From the NCBI GenBank assembly GCA_963579995.1, contig CAUZIY010000111.1, forward strand, positions 1 to 10,409: DNA of 10,409 bases, in the 5' to 3' direction. The translations under genes and the position numbers were made by a program. This DNA is from UBA6626 sp963579995 (GTDB lineage Bacteria > Planctomycetota > Phycisphaerae > Phycisphaerales > Phycisphaeraceae). The notes below the pieces were generated by a model. It made no database searches and was not told the DNA's origin. It was given only the letters and a program-made list of their open reading frames with translations. Positions 6,704 to 10,409 of this stretch are shown piece by piece (the stretch's first letter is position 1; every line of letters starts with the position of its first letter).

Positions 6704-8434
6704 ATGCATATTCTAGGGTTTGACTGTTACGGTCATGATTCAGCAGCAGCCATCATGCGAGACGGCAAGTTGCTGGGGCTGGTTGAAGAAGAGCGATTTC
6801 TGCGCCAGAAGCATGTCGCAAGTTTCCCCGTTCATTCCATTCGTTGGTGTTGTGATCAGGCCGGTATCAAGCCGGCGGAACTAGACCATATTGTCTACTA
6901 CTGGGACCCTCGTGCTGCACGTCTGGCACGGGCTTGGTTCCTGTTGCGGCACCTGCCGAAAAGTATTGGCTTGATTAGAAGTCGTGGCGACAAAGAAGTC
7001 TCTATGCTGCGGGTGCGAAAGACGCTTACCGAACAACTACAACTGAATGGGAGGACAGTAATTCATTTTGCGCCACATCACTTGTGTCATGCAGCCAGTG
7101 CCTTTTTGACTAGTGCATTCGACAAGGCCGCAATCTTGAGCATTGATGCTGCAGGTGAATGGGACTGCACCTGGCTGGGATACGGTGAGGGGATTGATAT
7201 GAAGTGCCTCCGGCGTGAGCACTTTCCCAACTCATTGGGGTTGGTATACGGCGCGGTGACAGAGTTTCTGGGATATCGGTTTGCTTCTGGAGAAGGCAAG
7301 GTGATGGGCTTGGCACCTTATGGTGATCCGGGTCGGTTCATTCAACAGTTTCGGGATGTGATTAAGACTACGCCCGATGGTCGGTATGACGTTGACATGT
7401 CCTATTTCAATTACCAATATCGTGGTCGTCCGAACTGGTTTAGCAAAAAGTTCTTTGACACGTTCGGGCCATCACGTAAGCCTGAAAGTGAACTGACAGC
7501 TCATTACAAAGATGTGTCGGCAGCTTTGCAGATGCGTACGGAAGAAGTGGGCTTGCATATGGCCAAGTGGCTGCGACAGCAGACCGGGTTTAACAGGGTG
7601 TGCCTTGCGGGGGGGGTGTGTTTGAACTCTGTCATGAATGGGCGCATTTTGCGTGAAGGTGTGTTTGATGAAGTCGTTGTTCAGCCTGCTGCAAATGATG
7701 CGGGTACTGCGTTAGGTGGCTGTTTCTGGCTTTGGAATACAGTGATGCGCAAGCCACGTAAATACATCTTTGAGCATGCTTATTTGGGGCCGGTATGGAG
7801 CGATGAGCAATACGAAAGTGCGATCCGTCAGACGATTAAGTCTCCCCACCAAGTGGGGATAGAGAAGGTGGAAGACGCACCTTCCCTCGCCGCCTCGATG
7901 CTTGCTGATGGAAAGATCATCGGATGGTTTCAGGGTCGAATGGAAATGGGACCTCGAGCATTGGGTAACCGCTCGATTCTCGCCGATCCACGCGTGGGGA
8001 AGATGAAAGATTTACTTAATGAGCGGGTGAAGTTCCGTGAAAGTTTTCGTCCGTTTGCCCCCAGTATTCTGGAAGAGAAGATTGGACAGTGGTTCGACTG
8101 CGGTTATCCGTCTCCCTATATGATTTTGGTCTACGACGTATTGTTAGAAAAACGCAAGCATATTGCAGCGGTAACCCATGTAGATGGTACGGGGCGTGTG
8201 CATAGTGTGAACCGTAAACACAACCCAAGGTATTACGGATTATTAACCGAATTTGAAAGGTTAACGGGCGTGCCCATTGTGCTTAATACGAGCTTCAACA
8301 TCAGGGGGCAGCCGATGGTTAACAAGCCAGAACAAGCTATCGAATGTTTTGTCAATACGGGCATTGATGTTCTATTCCTTGGTGACTACGTGCTTTCAAA
8401 GCAGGTGGCTTCTACGGCCAAGGACTGCAGCTAA
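6704..8434 (+). CDS. Carbamoyltransferase, NodU/CmcH/TobZ family
   Basis: Soluble enzyme predicted to move a carbamoyl group from carbamoyl phosphate, via carbamoyl-adenylate made with ATP, onto a hydroxyl of a sugar or other small molecule. The 576 residues match the usual family length. An N-terminal Kae1-like ASKHA domain shows GFDCYGHDSAA (5-15), the metal-binding HHLCHAAS (H125 and H129), SIDAAGEWD (146-154), GEGKVMGLAPYGDP (196-209), AGGVCLN (302-308) and QPAANDAGTALGG (327-339, D332 a likely metal ligand). The C-terminal YrdC-like domain shows GRMEMGPRALGNRSILADPR (411-430), RESFRPFAPS (445-454) and VLNTSFNIRGQPMV (526-539). All appear intact. AGGGAGA (6686-6692) is a ribosome site with a rather long spacer. 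Relatives modify Nod factors, cephamycins, aminoglycosides and surface glycans. No glycosyltransferase or biosynthetic gene lies beside it, so the acceptor cannot be named. Confidence 0.95.
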   Translation: MHILGFDCYGHDSAAAIMRDGKLLGLVEEERFLRQKHVASFPVHSIRWCCDQAGIKPAELDHIVYYWDPRAARLARAWFLLRHLPKSIGLIRSRGDKEVSMLRVRKTLTEQLQLNGRTVIHFAPHHLCHAASAFLTSAFDKAAILSIDAAGEWDCTWLGYGEGIDMKCLRREHFPNSLGLVYGAVTEFLGYRFASGEGKVMGLAPYGDPGRFIQQFRDVIKTTPDGRYDVDMSYFNYQYRGRPNWFSKKFFDTFGPSRKPESELTAHYKDVSAALQMRTEEVGLHMAKWLRQQTGFNRVCLAGGVCLNSVMNGRILREGVFDEVVVQPAANDAGTALGGCFWLWNTVMRKPRKYIFEHAYLGPVWSDEQYESAIRQTIKSPHQVGIEKVEDAPSLAASMLADGKIIGWFQGRMEMGPRALGNRSILADPRVGKMKDLLNERVKFRESFRPFAPSILEEKIGQWFDCGYPSPYMILVYDVLLEKRKHIAAVTHVDGTGRVHSVNRKHNPRYYGLLTEFERLTGVPIVLNTSFNIRGQPMVNKPEQAIECFVNTGIDVLFLGDYVLSKQVASTAKDCS

Positions 8435-8684
8435 TCAAAAGTATGGATCTGTAAGATGCGTGTAATGCTTTGCACGGATTGTCTGGTGATCGATCTACCT
8501 CGTATCGATCTCCGAGCTGGCAAACCATGTCATAAGAACATTCCGCAGGCCATTGGGGTCCAGAAAACCGCAGATTTGACAGGATTATGGAAGAATAGAC
8601 TAGTTCGGCGGTTTAAGGATGCCAGCCCTGCGGGTTGCAGGCCTTTCCCGGGTTGGGTTAGAATTTTCTCGTGATCGTTCTTGT

Positions 8685-8713
8685 CAAACGGCTTGTACGG
8701 CAAGCGTTTGCCG
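8685..8713 (+). other. Two overlapping, mutually exclusive hairpins
   Basis: Form A pairs CAAAC (8685-8689) and GCTTG (8691-8695) with CAAGC (8701-8705) and GTTTG (8706-8710): 10 bp with one bulged G and the loop TACGG. Form B pairs CGGCAA (8698-8703) with TTGCCG (8708-8713) around a GCGT loop. They share bases and cannot form together. No T-run follows, so this is not a standard terminator. Confidence 0.5.
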
Positions 8714-8856
8714 GGTTTGCGCCAATTTTGTGGTAGTCTGGTCATCCCGGGGAGGTGCTTGGACGGAAATCCTGTGGATACGGCTGAGAGTATAGTGGTC
8801 ATGGATTTGCATCAGCAGTGTAGTCTTTTTTTCTGCAACGCTGTTGCTTCATATAT

Positions 8857-8979
8857 GGAAAGGGAATCACGTCAGCAGATCGGACAGATTTACCGGGCGG
8901 TTTGGAGTAAGCTTAGCCATAATCAATTGGCCTGGTGATATATTGGGCCATAGTCCGATCACTGACGCTTCCCGTTTCC
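8857..8979 (+). ncRNA. Candidate structured RNA or inverted-repeat element upstream of pabB
   Basis: Two distant arms pair over 24 Watson-Crick bases in four blocks: GGAAA (8857-8861) with TTTCC (8975-8979); GGGAA (8862-8866) with TTCCC (8969-8973); CGTCAG (8870-8875) with CTGACG (8962-8967); GATCGGAC (8878-8885) with GTCCGATC (8953-8960). Between blocks are a bulged G (8974), a TCA/C internal loop and a CA/A internal loop. The 67-base interior can form TGGCC/GGCCA (8928-8932 with 8946-8950) and a weak ACC/GGT hairpin (8892-8901). The element ends 24 bases before the pabB ATG, so it may be part of the pabB leader. It resembles no RNA class I can name. A miniature inverted-repeat element is the main alternative; no target-site duplication is visible. 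The strand is chosen to match pabB. Confidence 0.5.
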
Positions 8980-9003
8980 GGGGATGGCATATGATGGGTA
9001 GTC

Positions 9004-10365
9004 ATGTTGACGCATGGCAGACAACTCGATTGGGAATTTGATCCGACGGAAGTTTTGCAGCGGTGGCCGGCACAACGCCGTGTTGTCATGTTGCATTCAG
9101 GTCGTTATGACGCACGATGGTCGCATCGGTCGATTATTGCCGAGCCGGTAGGGTATTATCGTTTTGAGCAGGGGACCGATGGCGGTATCAGTCGCTGGGT
9201 TGGGCCTGGCCAGACTTGGTCATCAGGGCAATGGTGCAACAGGCCGTTAGTCGATCTGAGAACACTTTTGAATCATGGATCAGGTCTTTGGATTGGTTAT
9301 CTGTCGTATGATTTAGGTCGGTGGATTGAGAAGCTTCCATGCGTGGCAGACGAGGATCATCGTTGGCCTATCATTGAATTAGCCTACTGCCCGGGCTACC
9401 TGGTTTATGATGCGGCAAGTCATTCCTGGCAGGCACACGGCACTTATGCGTTACAGGGCGTGCCTGAAATCACATCGAACGAGCCGGTATGTGGCAGATT
9501 TAATTCTGCGGACCCAGTCAGTGTTTTTAGTCGGGGTGAATATGAGGCAGCGGTGGAACAAGTCCTCGATTTCATCGAGGCAGGTGATGTGTTCCAGGTG
9601 AATTTGGCGCAACGCTTTCGGGCCCCGTTTGAGGGCACTTACCCTTGGGCGCCGCGTGCACTGTACCAGCGTCTATCCACCGTGTCCCCGGCGTGGTACG
9701 GCGGTTACCTGGAACTAGGTGAACAACGTGTCATCGCATCGGTATCTCCTGAAATGTTTCTTTCGGTTGATGGGGACGGTGTAGTGACCACCCGACCGAT
9801 CAAGGGGACCCGTCCAGCTTCAGTAAGTGTGCAGGCCCTTGAACAGAGTGAAAAGGATACTGCGGAACTCAATATGATTGTCGACCTCATGCGGAATGAT
9901 TTGGGCCGCGTTTGTGACTATGGTTCGATCAAGATCACAGATGCACGGACCATTGAATCACATCCCACCATTCATCACGGGGTTGCGACCATTACTGGAA
10001 AGCTTCATCACCGTAAAGACGTGGTAAATCTGCTTCGCGCTGCAATGCCGGGTGGATCAGTGACGGGTGCTCCAAAAGTGCGGGCAATGGAAATTATCGA
10101 AGAGATTGAGCCGGTCCGTCGCGGTCCATATTGCGGATGCATTGGATTCTTGTCACCACAAATGTCCTGTCTAAACATTGCCATCCGTACGATGATGATT
10201 GACACAGCCGAGAGTCACGTGGACTTTTCTGTTGGCGGCGGGATTGTTGCTGATTCAACACCGGCGGGTGAATACGAAGAGACACTCGATAAAGCACAAG
10301 CCTTGCTAGCAGCGCTGGGTATGGGGCGGTCGGCAGTGGAGTCAGGAACGGTTTTGGCAGTCTGA
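9004..10365 (+). CDS. pabB: Aminodeoxychorismate synthase component I (para-aminobenzoate synthase)
   Basis: Chorismate-using enzyme that, with the glutaminase PabA, converts chorismate to 4-amino-4-deoxychorismate for folate synthesis in the cytoplasm. The 453-residue product matches the usual length. The chorismate-binding domain covers about 173-440 with GDVFQVNLAQRF (194-205), SVSPEMFL (246-253), RPIKGTRP (264-271), EKDTAELNMIVDLMRNDLGR (283-302), PGGSVTGAPK (349-358), YCGCIGF (376-382) and VGGGIVADS (410-418). Lysine 267 in PIKGT is the nucleophile typical of PabB; anthranilate synthase TrpE normally has PIAGT, so PabB is preferred. The N-terminal region includes GLWIGYLSYDLG (94-105), also PabB-like. 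An in-frame TGA (8992-8994) excludes longer starts, and GGGTAG (8996-9001) is a weak ribosome site. The upstream structured element may control it. No pabA or pabC is in view. Confidence 0.94.
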   Translation: MLTHGRQLDWEFDPTEVLQRWPAQRRVVMLHSGRYDARWSHRSIIAEPVGYYRFEQGTDGGISRWVGPGQTWSSGQWCNRPLVDLRTLLNHGSGLWIGYLSYDLGRWIEKLPCVADEDHRWPIIELAYCPGYLVYDAASHSWQAHGTYALQGVPEITSNEPVCGRFNSADPVSVFSRGEYEAAVEQVLDFIEAGDVFQVNLAQRFRAPFEGTYPWAPRALYQRLSTVSPAWYGGYLELGEQRVIASVSPEMFLSVDGDGVVTTRPIKGTRPASVSVQALEQSEKDTAELNMIVDLMRNDLGRVCDYGSIKITDARTIESHPTIHHGVATITGKLHHRKDVVNLLRAAMPGGSVTGAPKVRAMEIIEEIEPVRRGPYCGCIGFLSPQMSCLNIAIRTMMIDTAESHVDFSVGGGIVADSTPAGEYEETLDKAQALLAALGMGRSAVESGTVLAV

Positions 10366-10388
10366 AAATATGGGGTTAGAAACCTGAA

Positions 10389-10404
10389 TGTGAAAAGTGT
10401 CACA
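10389..10404. promoter_or_regulatory. CRP/FNR-family-like palindrome TGTGA-N6-TCACA
   Basis: TGTGA (10389-10393) and TCACA (10400-10404) are separated by six bases, an exact match to the core half-sites of the E. coli CRP consensus. It lies 24 bases after the pabB stop and 5 bases from the window end, so any controlled gene would be outside. A short A/T-rich hairpin is the alternative reading. Whether this organism has a regulator with that specificity is unknown. Confidence 0.35.
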
Positions 10405-10409
10405 TCACA

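Larger units (their letters stand above)
8435..9003. other. 569-base non-coding region with strong secondary structure
   Basis: No frame here has a recognisable product or a good ribosome site. It contains a direct repeat ATCGATCT (8489-8496, 8504-8511), a small hairpin CCTGC/GCAGG (8627-8641), two overlapping hairpins at 8685-8713, a T7 run (8826-8832) followed by hairpin GCAAC-GCT-GTTGC (8835-8847), and the long paired element at 8857-8979. No tRNA, tmRNA, SRP RNA or known riboswitch was recognised. Confidence 0.6.

Noticed and set aside
8627..8646. CCTGC/GCAGG hairpin as terminator of the carbamoyltransferase transcript
   Set aside because: Only 5 bp, followed by CCTTTCCC instead of a T-run, and almost 200 bases after the stop codon.
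8456..8674. 72-codon + frame with several cysteines after the carbamoyltransferase gene
   Set aside because: No ribosome site, no recognisable domain and no hydrophobic pattern; its 3' part runs through a hairpin region. It reads like chance sequence.
8745..8790. Possible TPP riboswitch, from CGGGGAGG...GGCTGAGAG
   Set aside because: Only the CTGAGA element matches. The second conserved block (CCTGATCTGG...) is absent, and pabB is not a thiamine gene.
8530..8802. 90-codon frame on the minus strand in the pabB upstream gap
   Set aside because: No Shine-Dalgarno sequence before its start, no recognisable motif, and it crosses the paired bases at 8685-8713, which better explain the region.
8681..9041. 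Two + frames (from 8681 and 8844) overlapping the structured region and the pabB start
   Set aside because: They cross the paired arms, have no family motifs and run into pabB out of frame.
9004..10365. Alternative assignment as anthranilate synthase (TrpE)
   Set aside because: The active-site motif is PIKGT, with the lysine characteristic of PabB, and there is no trp gene neighbour.
10374..10384. GGTT-AGA-AACC hairpin after pabB as terminator
   Set aside because: Four base pairs and no following T-run; too weak to claim.
1..10409. CRISPR arrays, tRNA or rRNA genes, insertion sequences, phage attachment sites
   Set aside because: No regularly spaced repeats, tRNA cloverleaf, transposase motif or rRNA sequence was seen on either strand.

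Overview
The window is bacterial DNA of moderate GC with all recognisable genes on the + strand. It holds the 3' part of an aa3-type (probably caa3) cytochrome c oxidase operon, then a NodU/CmcH-type carbamoyltransferase, then a para-aminobenzoate synthase component I gene (pabB). The oxidase is the A2 subtype, shown by the YSHPAVY motif in subunit I. That motif, the very compact operon, the LEW...VYRGPYEY tail of subunit I and an ABC ATPase at the operon end fit Planctomycetota or a related phylum. This assignment is inference from remembered family features, and no rRNA or marker gene in the window can confirm it.

Positions 1-6415 are one tightly packed transcription unit. The order is ctaD (subunit I, cut by the window edge), ctaA/cox15 (heme A synthase), ctaB/cox10 (heme O synthase), ctaE (subunit III, short 5-helix form), a small subunit IV gene, and a DrrA-type ABC ATPase. 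Most junctions overlap or lie within a few bases. The two heme enzymes convert heme B to O to A for the oxidase encoded around them. Subunit II is not in the window and is presumably upstream. Subunit I carries about 200 extra, mostly hydrophobic residues before its conserved C-terminal tail. The ABC ATPase has no permease gene after it.

Positions 6416-6703 are a 288-base gap with only a doubtful 75-codon frame and a weak promoter candidate. The carbamoyltransferase (6704-8434) stands alone, and nothing beside it shows its acceptor.

Positions 8435-9003 are 569 bases with no convincing protein gene but clear secondary structure. There is a 10-bp hairpin with an overlapping, mutually exclusive alternative at 8685-8713. 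There is also a 123-nt element at 8857-8979 whose two arms form 24 Watson-Crick pairs with small asymmetric loops, ending 24 bases before the pabB start codon. I regard this as the most interesting unexplained signal: a candidate structured RNA leader of pabB, a free-standing small RNA, or a miniature inverted-repeat element. pabB (9004-10365) is intact and has the PabB-type lysine motif PIKGT. Just after it, at the window edge, is a perfect TGTGA-N6-TCACA palindrome of the CRP/FNR-family type.
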